This document shows positions 10,561-23,441 of a stretch of DNA of 64,000 nucleotides, one piece after another. The notes beneath the pieces were generated by a model. That model searched no databases. It was not told where the DNA came from and saw nothing but the letters and a program-made list of their open reading frames with translations. Each line of letters begins with the position of its first letter. Within the stretch, counting starts at the first letter, position 1. Position numbers and translations under genes: made by a program. The stretch is from Oscarella lobularis (taxonomy: Eukaryota > Porifera > Homoscleromorpha > Homosclerophorida > Oscarellidae), in the NCBI RefSeq assembly GCF_947507565.1, contig NC_089179.1, positions 620,001-684,000 on the forward strand, given 5' to 3'.

Positions 10561-12179
10561 CTACTGGCAGTCGTCGTCCGAGTGGCAAGCCACTCCTGCT
10601 CCTCCGACCGTAGTTTTCCAGCAGGAATAGCCTTCTTTTTGCAAAGCGTCTACGACGTCTTTATACGTATTAAATCCTAAAATCAATGATTGCGGATAGT
10701 GGACGAGAAACATGTGACCTACCAGGCCTTGGAAATCCTAAAACGCAGCCCCCTCCGCCTGCACCCGTCAATTTGGCGTGAACTCCGAACTGGTTCAACA
10801 AGTGACAGACTCGATTCACAGACGAATGGCTAACTCCCATAGCTTGTAAAAGACACTGATTGATGTCAACTAAATCCTAAAAAACAATACGGTAATGTCA
10901 ACTGAACCTTCTAGTCTCTTACCTCAATTTCATTGTACAAAGTATCCTCCTCGTCAGCATCTACAAATAAGAATAATACTAAGAAAGAAATTAGTTAAGT
11001 GTAACAAATACCGTTCTTTAGCTGTTCTAGACTTGATTGGAATTGTAATGTCAAATCGCCAACGGCATCCATGATGTGTGAAAAAAGAACAGGAAACTAA
11101 AGATATACCATTCAAATTGTGACTCGGTCAATTACACAGCATCAACCTTCTCGCACTTCCGTTTCACACCGGAAACCAATTTCTTGGTGCTTCGAGCGAC
11201 TTTGGTATATACAACAAGAATTTTCAAGGCGGGCAATCTGTCCAAATAAACTATGCATATACAGTTAACTATATGTACCGTGCCTTTTAAGTGGGACCAT
11301 TGATCCTTTGGTGTACGCAATAGTTCCACCAAAACTACTTATTGAATTATCGATTCCCGACGGATTTCCGTGAATGAGCTTTTCTCCTTCGAATGCCCAC
11401 TCATTGATCAATTGCAGGTCTTCGGAACTATAGCCAAACGATCTTCCGCCTCCACCGCCGAATTGATCAGGAATTGAAGACAACTGCTTAGCCGCAACGG
11501 CGAGAGGAGTCACGCGGTGCGAACGAGTCAAAAAGCCGGCCGCCAAACAGACGGAAAAAGCGGCAGAAGAGCCAAGACCGGCAGCAAATGGAAACTGCGA
11601 TAAAATTCGAACCCGAAGCGACGGAAAAGACCTAAATAGAGTTCAAAATTTAGAAGGTGCCGATAAACGACTGTCGTCTACACCTCGCCTTTTTCTCGTA
11701 GCACACGGCGCCGAAAAGATAAAGAAAGACGAGAGCGGCCAAATCTTGAATTTCCTGAATTTCGACGTCGTCTGAAATGCCGCACGTTTTCTTCAGCGCC
11801 GCCATCTGATCGTGCGACGGCGCGCAAGGAGACGCAGCCGATCCTAAAGCGAGAGAAACCGAAATATTTGACGCCTTGCCTATAACTGTGTCTTACGTAC
11901 CGATTCCGCTTGCAACGAGCGGCTCTAGATCAGCGATTTTCCATCGCTTGCTAAAGGCCACGTCGCTCATTTGGATTTCAACGACGTCTTCGTCGTCGAG
12001 CGGCTCGATCTGCGCAAACATGCGCAAATCGAGACTTGCAGCCAAAGCCGTCTGCGAGAGATCGAAGTAGATGCAAGCAATCTCTTGCAACGGCTATACT
12101 GCTGTACCTTTCCATAGACGACAGCGTGCTCGCCAGTCAGAATTACTTTCCCCGGAGCCGAGACGACGAGCGAACGCAT
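10561..12179 (-). CDS. MVK: Mevalonate kinase
   Basis: ATP-dependent phosphorylation of mevalonate in the isoprenoid and sterol pathway (cytosol or peroxisome). Nine exons: 12108-12179, 11901-12051, 11684-11843, 11284-11631, 11147-11237, 11012-11096, 10923-10960, 10723-10876 and 10561-10676. GHMP-kinase motifs are intact: SAPGKVILTGEHAVVYGK at the N-terminus, PFAAGLGSSAAFSV (phosphate-binding loop), HGNPSGIDN, and KLTGAGGGGC near the end. The intron after LKR starts with GC (11283); reading through it gives LKR-LPALKILVVYTKV, aligning with the family. RAD1 lies 95 bp upstream on the same strand. The gene tail has a 95%-identical partial copy at 8347-8586. Confidence 0.95.
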
Positions 12180-12274
12180 CTTCTAGCTAGTCACGTGAAA
12201 AAAAGATACGGGTGCATGTGCTAATTCCCATTGATTTAATGGAGTAAATAAAATACGCTACTCTGTCGATTTTC

Positions 12275-13433
12275 TTACTCTTCCTCCGATAAAACCATAT
12301 CTGGAACACACTACAATTCATCTATAGGGATCAGAACAAGGACACTCGCCAGGTTTCATCTTACCAAGTATTCGACGAAACATACAGATCCGTCTTCGTT
12401 TTGAATCAAGTACTGCATCGAGAGAAAGCCTCGCGTATCCATTCGAATTGATACTTTAGATGCAAGTGCCAACGCTTTGATAGAGGGCTTGATCAGAGCA
12501 AATTTAAACCGATTGGCTTGTGTCTGCTGCGAATCGAATGACTCCATCATATCCGAGTCCTTCGGTATTTCAAACTAAACTAAATCAATGATTCTAAAAT
12601 AGCAAAAAGTAGACGCGTACTCACGTGAATGAGGCCTACAATTCCAAAGGTGGTAACTCTGAAATAGGGAGCATCAGGCGAGATCATTATTTCCACAACA
12701 CTACTAGTCCCATCCAATTCAAAAAAGATCTCGCGCAAACCCTCAGCCTTGCGCAAAATCAATAATAGAAAAAAACGCTATGACGTCATACCTTTACAAT
12801 CGCCTTATTGACAACATTAGCTGAACAAAAGTCAAAATCCAGAGTTTCAATTGGTTCCTCGGTTCGAATGCTGCAGTCAATTAGCACGCCGCTTTCTTCA
12901 ATGCTGAGATTCCAGAATATAGCCACCCCGTCTCGTCTCCGGAAAACTTACAGTATCATCAATGGGGATCCATAGCCATTGTAAGCCATTCTGACTGCAG
13001 TGCGTTGAGTCGAATCCTTCGTGCTGAACATGCTAAGGCATTCCTAATTAAAAAGTTTTTTTTAATTTTTAAAAAAAAATTAATTTATTTTTAATTTTTT
13101 GACGCTCACTAGCAAAGCGGAAAGATTGATTCCGAACGTCGTTCCCTCGTCGTCGAAGGTGAAGTCTTCAAATATAGATGCCTGGATGAAGGCGTTTGCC
13201 TGCAAGCACTTGGCGTCTTCTACGGTCACTTTCAAGCCGTCGCTGCTCAGAAAACAGGTTGCTGACTAGAAATAAATAAATTGTGTGCGTGGATATGCGT
13301 CGCCTTTCTGACTCACGTCTTTGAAATGAATCGCTTTTAGAAGCGTGTGCAGCGCCTTCACACTTTCTAGCTTAGCCGAAAATAGCGGCTTTTCATCGTC
13401 TTCTTGAGATTCTCGCAGTAGACGCGCCGCCAT
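12275..13433 (-). CDS. RAD1: Checkpoint clamp subunit RAD1
   Basis: One of the three subunits of the 9-1-1 clamp that is loaded at DNA damage and activates ATR. Seven exons: 13317-13433, 13110-13265, 12952-13043, 12792-12903, 12625-12747, 12365-12574 and 12275-12310. Recognised from near-continuous family blocks: LLKAIHFKD, NAFIQASIF, ETLDFDFCSANVVNK, then AEGLREIFFELD and PYFRVTTFG, ending with TRGFLSMQYLIQNEDGSVCF. The tiny last exon encodes CVPDMVLSEEE, matching the acidic tail of the family. Shares a 47-bp divergent promoter with POR; a second clamp subunit, RAD9A, is 26 kb to the right. Confidence 0.95.
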
Positions 13434-13480
13434 TCGCGAAGTTGTCAAGCACGCTAACACTGTGCAGCAGGACCTCAGCA
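13434..13480. promoter_or_regulatory. Bidirectional promoter, RAD1 / POR
   Basis: Only 47 bp separate the ATG of RAD1 (minus) from the ATG of POR (plus). Both genes are intact, so core promoter elements must overlap this spacer and the two first exons. No TATA box is visible. Confidence 0.5.
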
Positions 13481-16281
13481 ATGCAGAACGACGCGTCGAG
13501 CGAACCGTGGATAGGACCGCTCGACATTGCCGTGGTTTTGGTCGTAGTGGCCTTGATACTCTGGTATCGACGCTGGAAGAAGCGCGTGGGCTCACCAGAC
13601 GTCGTTTTGGATTTGCGCTTCAAGACGAAGAGCAGCAGGTAAGTCGGCCGGAGGCGGCAAGGCATCTCCTTACGACGTGACGTACGTAGCGCCATCTCGG
13701 ATCGAAGTATCGTTAGCAAAATGAAAGCGGGGGTATTAGAATGATCTACGAGTCGTCGCGATGTGATCTGACGCCTGTGTGCAGAACAAAAACATGGTTA
13801 TACTGTACGGATCCCAAACGGGTACGGCCGAGGAATTTGCAGGCCGATTGGCGAAGGACGCTCAGCGCTACGGGCTTCGGGCGATGGCAATTGATCCAGA
13901 GGATTATGACTTGGTCAGGGTTCCCCCGCGCACGCATTCTTCTTTATCGACTCCCCTCGTCTCATAGGAGGAATTAGATCGGTTGAAAGAGATTGACAAT
14001 TGTATCGTCGTCCTTTGCATGGCCACGTACGGAGAGGGCGATCCGACTGACAATGCTCAAGATTTCCATGAGTGGCTCAAGAGCACAGATGCGGATTTGC
14101 AAGGTCTTCGATTTGCTGTAAGAGTGAAAAATCGACTGTACTCCGATTTTCACATTTTTTTGCTACTCCAGGTTTTTGGGCTGGGCAATAAGACGTATGA
14201 ACACTACAACTCTATGGCCCGGTTCTTTGACAAACGGATGGAAGAGCTTGGGGCAGAGAGAGTATTTGAACGAGGGGAGGGCGACGATGATGCAAAGCAA
14301 GTCAACGAACCCCTATAGAATACCGACTCGCCTCATCTCGTTCTTCTGCTGCAGCATCGAGGAAGATTTTGTGACTTGGAAGGAGAAATTGTGGCCATCT
14401 CTTTGTGAACAATTCGGTCTAGAACAAACGGGAGGAGACCAAAGGTACCATATGAATTGTCAGCCTACTTTGATGCTTGACGAATCGTTTCTTAGCATTC
14501 GAGATTTTCGACTGCAGCTGTGCAATGAAGGAGAGCGAGACAAAGTTTTTACCGGAGAAATATCTCGCTTCAAGTCCTACGAAACGCAAAAGCCGTGCGT
14601 GAGACAGAGGTAGGCAGAAGATACTCACGTTTAACGGCCATCTCTTCCAGACCTTTCGATGCCAAAAATCCCTTCATGGCTCCAATCGTAGTGAACCGAG
14701 AACTGCACACAGGCGGGAGTCGTTCGTGCATGCACATAGAGCTCGACATCACTGGGTCAAAAATGCGGTAATAATAAATAATAATAATAATAATAAGTAG
14801 TATACCTGATTCTTTTTCAAGATACAATGCTGGCGATCACGTGGCCATTTTTCCAACCAATAGCGCCGAAATTGTGCAACGATACGCCGACCTCCTCGGT
14901 TTCGATCCCGATCAAGCCTTTTCTCTTATCAACGTTGACGGTCAGCTAAACAAAAAAAAGAAGCAAGGGCACGCTTCACTTTTTTTCTTTGCACAGAGCA
15001 AGCAAATAAGAAGCATCCTTTTCCGTGTCCGTGCTCATTCCGCACGGCTCTCCTTCACTACGTCGACATCACCAGTACGCCGCACACTCACGTTCTCAAG
15101 GAATTAGCCGAGTATGCAGCAGATTCAAGTGAGAGGGACTTCCTCAACAAATTGACTTCTCCGACCGAAGAAGGAAAAGTAGGTCGACTCTCCGCACGTT
15201 TTCCCCCTCCACTTTTCTTCTCAGCATCAATACAACGAGTGGATAGTCAAAGACCATCGAACTCTAATAGACGTCTTGGAGGATCTGCCTTCGTTTCGTC
15301 CTCCCATAGACCACGTGCTCGAGTTGCTGCCTCGCCTCCAATGCCGCTATTATTCCATATCGTCGTCCCCGAAGGCAAAAAATACATCCGAAGACTTTTC
15401 CTGCAAAAATATGTGCTAAATTAAATTTAGATGTATCCCACGCGAATTCACGTCACCGCCGTTTTAGTGGACTACCAAACTAGGATCGGTCGTCACGTGG
15501 ATGGCGTGGCTACCGCCTGGCTTGCACCCAAGAAACCAAACGGTACGTGTTTTCGCGGAAAAACGCGTTTTCTTCTTCTCATCGTCCGTCGTAGAAAATC
15601 GTCCGCCACGTGTTCCCATTTACGTCAGAAAATCGAATTTCCGGCTTCCTGTGAGATCCATATCTCCTATTGTTATGATTGGGCCTGGCACGGGGCTTGC
15701 GCCCTTTCGAGGATTCATACAAGATAGGAAAATGACGTCCGAAAGCGGTTGGTCTTATTTGAAACGCTCCGTTGTCTACCCATTCGTTTCTTTTCAGGAA
15801 AACGTATAGGCGACACTGTTCTCTATTTCGGATGCCGTAAGGAGGCGGAAGACTTTCTCTACAAAGAAGAATTAGAAGGATTCGTCGCTGACAAAACGTT
15901 GTCAGCGTTGCACGCGGCCTTTTCAAGAGATCAGGTACAGTACGCTGTACGACGAAAATTCTAAACACGACCCTTCCTTTTCTTTTTCAGCCTCAAAAAG
16001 TCTATGTTACGCACCTAATGGAAAATAATAAGCAAGAGCTATGGAACATTTTGGACAATGGGGGTCACGTTTACATTTGCGGGTCAGTAAGGCGATACTT
16101 TTAAAATTTTGCAACGCTTACTTCCACACGGCGTAGGGATGCTCGAAATATGGCGAAAGACGTTCACAGCATCCTCGTGAAAGTCGTAGAAGAGTGCGGG
16201 CAAATGAAGCACGCCCAAGCGGAAGACTACATCAAGAAACTTCAAACGAGAGGCCGCTACTCGGCTGACGTTTGGAGCTGA
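13481..16281 (+). CDS. POR: NADPH-cytochrome P450 reductase
   Basis: Diflavin reductase anchored in the ER membrane that passes electrons from NADPH to P450s and heme oxygenase. Sixteen exons; the first are 13481-13638, 13690-13732 and 13785-13913, the last 16137-16281. Order: N-terminal transmembrane helix ([13 protein letters not shown]), FMN-binding flavodoxin module with [12 protein letters not shown] and [18 protein letters not shown] module with RYYSIS, NADPH module with [14 protein letters not shown] and FGCRK, and the typical C-terminus VWS. Two introns use GC donors: 14297 (join DDDA-N-IEEDF) and 15375 (join SSPK-MYP). All catalytic signatures are present. Ends 42 bp from the convergent SLF1. 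Confidence 0.97.
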
Positions 16282-16323
16282 ACACAGTACAATAGATAAA
16301 CACGTCTTCCATTAGTTTTGAAA

Positions 16324-19300
16324 TCAGAAAACACTGGCCATTGCTGCCATGCTTTTCAAATAAATGTTCACTACGGGCGGTAAGGGGCTCTCTGTTTTCA
16401 TCAATGCGCTCAAGTGAGCGTGAAAGGTCTCCAAAAAGTCGCTCGTGTACTCAATGAATCGTATGTCTACTGCCGATAAACCGGCCGGTGTGATCAGCTG
16501 GTGCTCGATGTAGGAGGTGAATTCGCGCGCGACTAGAAACGCGTAAAGGGAGCACGCTTCGGCCGGAAAAACGCAGCCGAGAGAAGAATAGTCCGCCGGA
16601 GTAGGAGCGAAGCGCGATTCTGGGAAGGAGCGTACGAATACCTGAGACGTCGTGACTTCTTCCGAGACCGAATTCCCATCGTCCCATTCGTCGAAGAGCT
16701 GTCGGACGGCGTCCGTCGACGCGACATCACGCGGACTTTTACCAGCATTTGTCAGCAAGCAAAGAAGCGATTTTCCTGCACGACAAATGATACGAAATTC
16801 GTGTGAGCGGAAAGACGTGGGGGGGGGGGGGGGGGGGGGTACCTCCGCGACTCAAAAGCAATCGCGCTGCCTCTATTTTCCCATTCGATGCGGCATCATG
16901 AAGAGGCGTCGTCCCGTCGTGACTCGACGGCGAAAGATACAGAACCTGAGCTGACTAAAAACGAAGAAGAAAAAAATGAGAAGAAACGACGCGCGACGAG
17001 GCGCCCCTTCCTACGTTGAATGTCAATGTCGACGTCGTCGTTCCGTACTTCATGAGCTCTTTCATGCACGCGGTATCCCCCCGAGAGGCCACTTCGTGAA
17101 GAGGAGTCCATCCGGCGTGATCAGCCGAATTGGGGTTGGTTCCAAGCGCGAGACACTCGCGCACCGCTTCGACGTCTCCCTTGATGCAGTAGACTTGCAG
17201 CGGAGTCTCGCCTGCGCATCAAATCGCAAAAAATAGACCAAAAACACATTTCAGCTTGCCTTTTAAATTTCTCTTGTTCCAATTTTTGTGCTTCTTTTGC
17301 GATTGACTGAGCAAATTTCTAAAACCAGTGCGTAAATATTTACATATAATATATACTGTACATGTAAATTTCTTACACTGAGACTTCTGTCAATCTACTA
17401 GACGATTTATTTTCTGACGTCACTTTTGCAACGCTATCAACGTTGGGAATTAAAAACAAATGTCGATTCATCTATATAGCGAATGTGAGTTGTAGTGCTG
17501 AACGAGAGAAATTCAAGCGTTTTTTTACCACGTGCTCAAGATCGTTTTTCATTTCTTCTTTTGAAGGCTTCATTGACGCGTATCTGTCCAACAGAAAACG
17601 ACAGATTTTAAATGCGAGCCACGCCGGTTTAATTGATTGAAGAAGACGAATCGTGACGCCGCCGCAATTTTTCGTCGATTTGATAGCCAAAGCAAATTCC
17701 CAGGCAAGAGATTCGGATCTCTGGCCAATTAGCGATTTTGACGCAGAGTCAGACGCATTTATACACTTGGCTATTCTCAGAACGATTTCCAGCAAATTCT
17801 GCGTCAAAAGTACCTGCAAGAACGTCATCACACAGTCAAAGACGTTCGCCAAGAAAAATCACCTCATTGCAAGCGGAATCCAGAATCAGCTTTATCAATT
17901 CTTGCACTTTGGTATTCGCATGGGGAAGTCGTTCTTTTACCCAAATAAGCTGCCATAGCAACGTCTGTTGCAAATGCTGCGTTTCTTCGCTTTCCTTCAA
18001 CGCGTGGTCAAAGTCTTGCATCACCAAAGCAGCAAAAAATTCAACAAATTTCATCGCCGACGATACGACGACGTCGCTAAAGAAGCACACGTATAAAAAC
18101 GCTTTGATTAAATACTCTCGATTGACGTACGTAGAAGAAGATGACACAATTGACCTGAAGAAAAGAGAATAGAAAAAATTTTCTACTATCAACCCACTCC
18201 CTCCCTACTTTATGGATTCAATTACTGTCGTCCAAGCCTGAGCTGCGACGTCGAAAAGGGAAAGACTATTCCTTCCTTGATTACGACCGAGGCTCTGAAG
18301 ATAGGAGAATCGCATGTAAGCGGATTTCCACGGTGGATGCAGCGATAGAACGCGGCGAAGGGCGTAGTATATATTCTGGGCCCCGTCGAAGTCGACGGAA
18401 TCCTGCGCAAAGGAATGAATCAATTCAATTCAACACTTTTTCCTTGACGTTAGCCTCCACACCGAAAGCAATTCCTTGACGATGTCGCCAAGTGATTCGG
18501 GCGGCGGAAAACAAGGCAGAGAATGCACAACCTGCAGCAGTGTTTCGGCATCAGCGAATTGATTCATTTGCTTTCTTGTCGAAACGGAAACCTGCAAAAC
18601 GAAGAAGTTCCTCGCGAGTCGTCAATGCGCACTAAAAAAGGAATAATACCTCTGGGCCTTTGCGAGAAGACAATTGAACGTGCGAATCGAAGGGCATCTC
18701 AACGCGACGTCGTTTCTGTGACAAACGTTATTTGTTGCAATGCATGGTTAATTAAATGTCTCCACTGACCTTCGCTGACCAGCAGAAGTTTTCTGAGGTA
18801 ACCATTGACAATTCCATGACTTCACCGCTGTCAAGTGTAACAGCGTCAACGTTTTCAGAAGGCATTTCAAATTCCTTAGTATCAGGCAAAGAGTCCTAAA
18901 AACGCGCGGTCACGTAATTTGGGTCTCATGGAAACCGCGAGGGCACTTACACTAATCAAGTATTGAATCATATACTCTGGCTTCAGAACTAGAACGAACT
19001 TTGGCATGTCCTTGCCAATGCCACAATCATCAGCATCTGCAAACACGTGTGTAACGGAGTTCCTTTCCACGAACTCGGCCAGAGAAGATGAATCCGTTTT
19101 CAAAAAAACGACGGCGCCACCACATTCCAACAGCCTAGAGAGAAGAAAAGATTAGATACCTAAAACTTGCACGAAAAATTATTTCTTTTTGTAATCTTTG
19201 CCCTTCTTTTTTGTCGCGACGGCGACTTTCCAATCGCTAAAGGGTCTCCGTTTCTTCCATCGATTCGCTGCCGATTCATATGACGTCAAATGTTTGGAAT

Positions 19301-19695
19301 CGTCACATCTACGGCTCCAGCAATAATTCGCCTCTTCCGTCCAACGTCCGGCTTTTGCGCTGTCGCGCACGAATTCCGCCGTCAAAACCCAAATTCCTGA
19401 TTAGCAAATTAATTTCCGGGCTATAAAGGGAAAATGGCGAACCCGATGCGCAACCGAGCAGATATTTCTCTAATCGGCCCGGCGATTTGCTCACGACGTG
19501 CGTGCATCTTCGGTTAAAAGACTAACGACGACAAAAGGATAAGGCGGCGGCGAATCTTCGACTTAGATAGCCTACCGGATCATCGATGTACGTTGCGCCC
19601 AATTTTGTGATGCTGGAGGCGAGAGATCGACGCGTCGCGTCGTCGAAACCGGACAGCTGAAATCGACGGCCTGTTTCACGGCTTTTACTGAGCAT
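16324..19695 (-). CDS. SLF1: SMC5-SMC6 localization factor 1 (BRCT + ankyrin)
   Basis: Adaptor that brings the SMC5/6 complex to stalled forks downstream of RAD18. Exon 1 is 19576-19695, then 19443-19521, a third ending at 19396, and ten or so more down to 16324-16775. The N-terminus is a BRCT tandem: FDDATRRSLASSITKLGATYI, CTHVVSKSPGRLEKYL, GIWVLTAEFVRDSAKAGRW. The C-terminus has ankyrin repeats (KGETPLQVYCIKGD, AGWTPLHEVASRGD, DGTTPLHDAASNGK). This BRCT-to-ankyrin order is specific to SLF1. The exon before the ankyrins ends with a GC donor (17259). Two joins are unsettled: exon 3 to 4 near 19140-19200 does not keep frame with any ordinary site, and a short exon may be missing between 17320 and 17528. 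Confidence 0.85.
16819..16839 (+). repeat. Poly-G tract, 21 G
   Basis: A run of 21 guanines in an SLF1 intron, immediately after the donor of exon 16843-16954. In the SLF1 transcript it is read as C21. A run of the same length lies in a TBCE intron. Confidence 0.95.
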
Positions 19696-19776
19696 CGAGC
19701 CGTCGTCGAGGGATTTTTTTGCGCAAACCGCGTGCGAGTGGCCGAGTGCGCGCGCGCACACCTTTGTTTAATATTT

Positions 19777-20409
19777 ATGTTGGTGGTTTTGAGGCGTTTT
19801 CTGACCGATCGAAATTCCACGCTTCTATTGTACGAGCACGATCGAAGTCGTTTCTTTCGTCTCGTCGGTTTGGCGTCGTTGAGCCAGCTCGGCTTTTGGT
19901 TCTACACGTCTCACTTGATTGCGACGGAATTGCGACCGTGGAACAGGCAAAAAGATGCCGCCAAGAAGACGCTGGCTCCGCTCAAGGTACGAACTCATAA
20001 ATCTGACGTTTGCGAGAGTGTTCGATCTTGCTTCTAGTGGAGGATGGGGCTTGCAGCGGCTTCTGCATCGGCTGGCGTCTTGATCGCTGCATCTGGTCTC
20101 CTCTACGCGCACAGGTGAGACGTTCGCCGCCTCCTACATCCTCTTACCTACTGCTGTAGGAGCGTCAAGCGATTGGAAGCGGTCGCAGGGAGATCCGCTC
20201 TCCGATTGACGACGCACGGATTTCTCACGCGACCTCTGCACGTTTCTGTTAGAGACATACGAATTCGCGGCGGCGAATCATCTCGTCAGCAGCTCACGAT
20301 CAAAGTCAAGGGAAAACTTTTCTTTTATCTGCTCGACACGAGCCAAGGCCAAATCGCAAATAGAAGACTGTTGAACGATATAATTGCCAGCCAAAGAGTA
20401 TGGTCATAA
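19777..20409 (+). CDS. TMEM223: Transmembrane protein 223 (mitochondrial)
   Basis: Mitochondrial inner-membrane protein linked to cytochrome c oxidase subunit 1 synthesis and complex IV assembly. Three exons: 19777-19986, 20038-20114, 20160-20409. The family core LLLYEHDRSRFF is followed by one hydrophobic segment (LASLSQLGFWFYTSHLIA), a second in exon 2 (AASASAGVLIAASGLL), then YAHRSVKRL, LTTHGF and KVKGKLFFYLLD. Start ATG 19777 is the only ATG before the core; an open frame extends upstream but has no ATG. Divergent from SLF1 with 81 bp between start codons. Confidence 0.9.
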
Positions 20410-20486
20410 CATTTCTTTCTAATATCTAGATAGAAGCACAAAGTTCAAATAAATAAATAAAAGAGAGTAAAGATCTGGGATCGATT

Positions 20487-22406
20487 TCAGTAGAATACCA
20501 AACAGCATAGGCTGAGCACGATGACGAGAACGGCAAAGCAGCAAAAGACGGAAGCCCATCCACGATCGACCGCGTCTCGCCTCTTCAAACGCTTATCCAC
20601 TCTTCTCGTTCGAGTAGACATAGTGACGTTATCGAAGGCGTTCATAATAGCGTCTCGAGCGCCCGTCCACGCACCGTGTCCGGTCAATCGATACTGAGCC
20701 GGCACGCACGGTCCAAAATAGCAGCGAACGGCCAACTTGAAATCGGCGAAGAGAAGTCGAAGCAGATTCGGTCGAACGCCCACGAGAGCAGCCAATTCGT
20801 CCATAATAACAACATAGTCGACCTGGAGAGGAAAAGATAAGGCGCAATAGAAATAGAAATACTTTCCCATCACCTGCATCGTGTGTCGACGACTGTCGCG
20901 ATAGCGACGTTTAATTTCGCGTCTCTTGACGTAAACGTCTCGTTCCATCGTCTCCTTCGACGGCAACCGGCAGTGTCCGGTAAAGACGCGACACGCCCAG
21001 CGAGCCTGCATCTCGGAAATGGGATTGACGGCGCCGAGCGGCTGAAAAAAGCCGACGAAGCCGATCGAAGGCGGAAGCGTCGGCGAAAAGACGTACTTGT
21101 ACAAATTGATCTCGTTGTCGCGACACGCAAAGAGACGCTCGTCGAAAAACGAAAATGTGACGTCATAACCGGTGGCGTAGACGATGGCGTCGACGTCGAC
21201 GACGACGCTCGAGTCGTCGAACTCGACGTCGCGTTCGTAAATCGAACGAACGTTCGACTTGACGACGATGGAACCGGTCGCTATGCGACCGAGCAACTCG
21301 TCGCTCATCGTCGGATGACTCGAGGCGAAGTCGTGATCGGGTTCGAGACCGAATACGTGCGACGCGTGCGATCGTCGAAGGCTCCACTCGGAGAGAAAAC
21401 GTCGTATTCGATAGGGAATGTTCTGGACGACGCGACTATTGCCAATCATGTCGAGGGGAATGCCGTGGGAGCCGAATTTGGGAACGATCCAAGCGCCACT
21501 TCGCGTGCTCAAATAAACCTGAAACGATAAAACGATGACGATAAACGATCGTCGTCACAGCGTCTCTTGCCTTCTTGCAGTGTCGACTCAGCTCGACGGC
21601 AATGTCGGCGCCCGAGTTTCCCAAGCCGACTATTAGAACTGTTTTGCCAGCAAATTGCGTCCACTTGCGGTAAGCGTGACTATGCAATTGATTGCCTTTG
21701 AATAGGTCCATGCCGTGAAATCGGGGCCGGTTCGGCTTCCAGTGATGCCCGCTGCAAACTAAGACTTTATCAAAGATCTGAATAATTGAAAATTGGGATA
21801 TTATTCGGCGAGTGTCTCTCGGACGCGTCTCTCGCCTCTTCCTTCGTCTCTCCCGTCTTCGTGTTCGACCATTTCACCGTCCACCGACTCGAGTCGGGTG
21901 CCGCCGCCGGCTCGATCTTATCGACTCGCGCATTGAATCTAAATAAAAACGACGAGAATGTAACGTACGTCATCCCGCGCGCCGCAAACTTCTCCCGCCT
22001 AACCTGATTCTCTCCATCAATTTGAATTGCTTGGCATACATTTGATAGTACTCGTGCACGAGCGTGTGATGCATGTACGGCGGAAAAGAGGCGGGCATGC
22101 AGAAATCGCTGTAGGACATCATTTCCTTGCTATAAGCGGAGCACAAAATAAAATCTCGCAAAAAAAAGAAATTGAATCAAAAAATATAGCAAACCTCGTA
22201 TTGATAACGGTCGACCAGTAGACGCTCCCGTGCGACGATTCATCGTCGTCGTCGTCGTCGTCGTCGTTATATCTCCACAATCCGCCGATATCGGATTGCT
22301 GCTCGAAACAGACCGGATGCAAGCCGTCGTCGAGGCAGCACTTGATTGAGGCTAGCCCGCTGGCGCCGGCACCAATGACGGCAACGGTGAGCGGCGGAGC
22401 GTTCAT
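20487..22406 (-). CDS. FMO: Flavin-containing monooxygenase
   Basis: FAD- and NADPH-dependent oxygenation of nitrogen- and sulfur-containing compounds at the ER. Six exons: 22195-22406, 22004-22129, 21836-21938, 21571-21777, 20874-21518, 20487-20822. Motifs: FAD-binding VIGAGASGL at the N-terminus, the NADPH-binding [11 protein letters not shown], the YATGYDV signature, and a C-terminal hydrophobic anchor ([16 protein letters not shown]). Two successive introns start with GC (21835 and 21570); reading through gives [14 protein letters not shown] and [14 protein letters not shown], both in frame and both matching the family. Exon 1 has a poly-aspartate run encoded by GAC/GAT repeats (about 22233-22266). 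An insertion of this kind is not usual in the family and sits between FAD loop and substrate region. Confidence 0.93.
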
Positions 22407-23441
22407 GAACGAAACGCAAGACTTTTACAGAGTCAACTGCTGATGCTGCTGCAGTAGCATCCCTATTATATACATTTATCTATGGGATCAAGGAAGAATG
22501 CGGTGCACCCTGAGGGATGTTTTTATTAATCGCGTCTTAGTAACGTCAAGGGGTCTGGGTGGAATCCCGCGACTTGGTTTCGGGGGGCGTAAGTGGCGCG
22601 CCTCTCCCTGTGGTTCCGCTCATAAATGAATCGGACCACCGTGCGAGAGGCGGTGAGGGGCGGCGGCGGCGACGGCGGTCAAGGTATCGACGGACCTGTT
22701 TGCATATAAGTCTGCTCGAAAGTTCGGTATCTCGGTCTCCACAATTGGGGGAGGGCCACCGTTATCAAAAATCGATTCCAAATTTAGAATCGATTCCGTA
22801 CGTTGAATTTCCTATTTGAACGTCGACGGCTTGGCAACGAACAAACATTGAAATTCCCGCCTCCGCCCGAACTACCGGGAGTTATAAGTAGAGCGGAAAC
22901 AGTAAGATAATAACTCGACTTTTCCTCCGAGGGGTGTCTATTACATCATTTCAAAGCTCCGCCTCTCTGACATCAAAAACTGCCGACTAAAGAGAGCGTT
23001 CTAAGGCTACGACTACAAATGATTGCGCTGCCGTGCCCAATAAGGAAACGCTGCTTTGGCTTGCCACGTGGGCAGCGTCGCCGAGTCCGCCCACCCACGC
23101 CGACGCCGCGCGCCGCCCACACGGGCTGCTACGTTCCCTATGCGTTCGCAATATAAAGATGAGATAGTGTAAATTGCACGCACGAGGGAAGACAAACTCG
23201 TTTTCTGATTGGGATTCGTCTACCTGAGCGTTCCGTTTGTTTTCCGTTGCGGTGTGGCAAATTCCAAGACGATCGTAACGAATCATGGGATCGCGTCACC
23301 TGGTTGGCCACGTGATCTAGACCCTTCATCTCCGTCGTACGCCGGAGTTTTGTACGTGAACAGGGAGGAAAATTTTTGTGCAAACTTCTGAGGAGTCTCT
23401 GCTAACGCGCGTTAGGAACGGTCGACCTTGATTCGCGAAAA
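22407..23441. other. Intergenic region between FMO and TBCE, no gene seen
   Basis: The longest gene-free gap with ordinary flanks, 1.0 kb between divergent genes. It contains GC-rich patches (22660-22685, 23075-23115) and GGCGG-like boxes. Small open frames here show no splice or domain support. Presumably two separate promoters. Confidence 0.5.
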
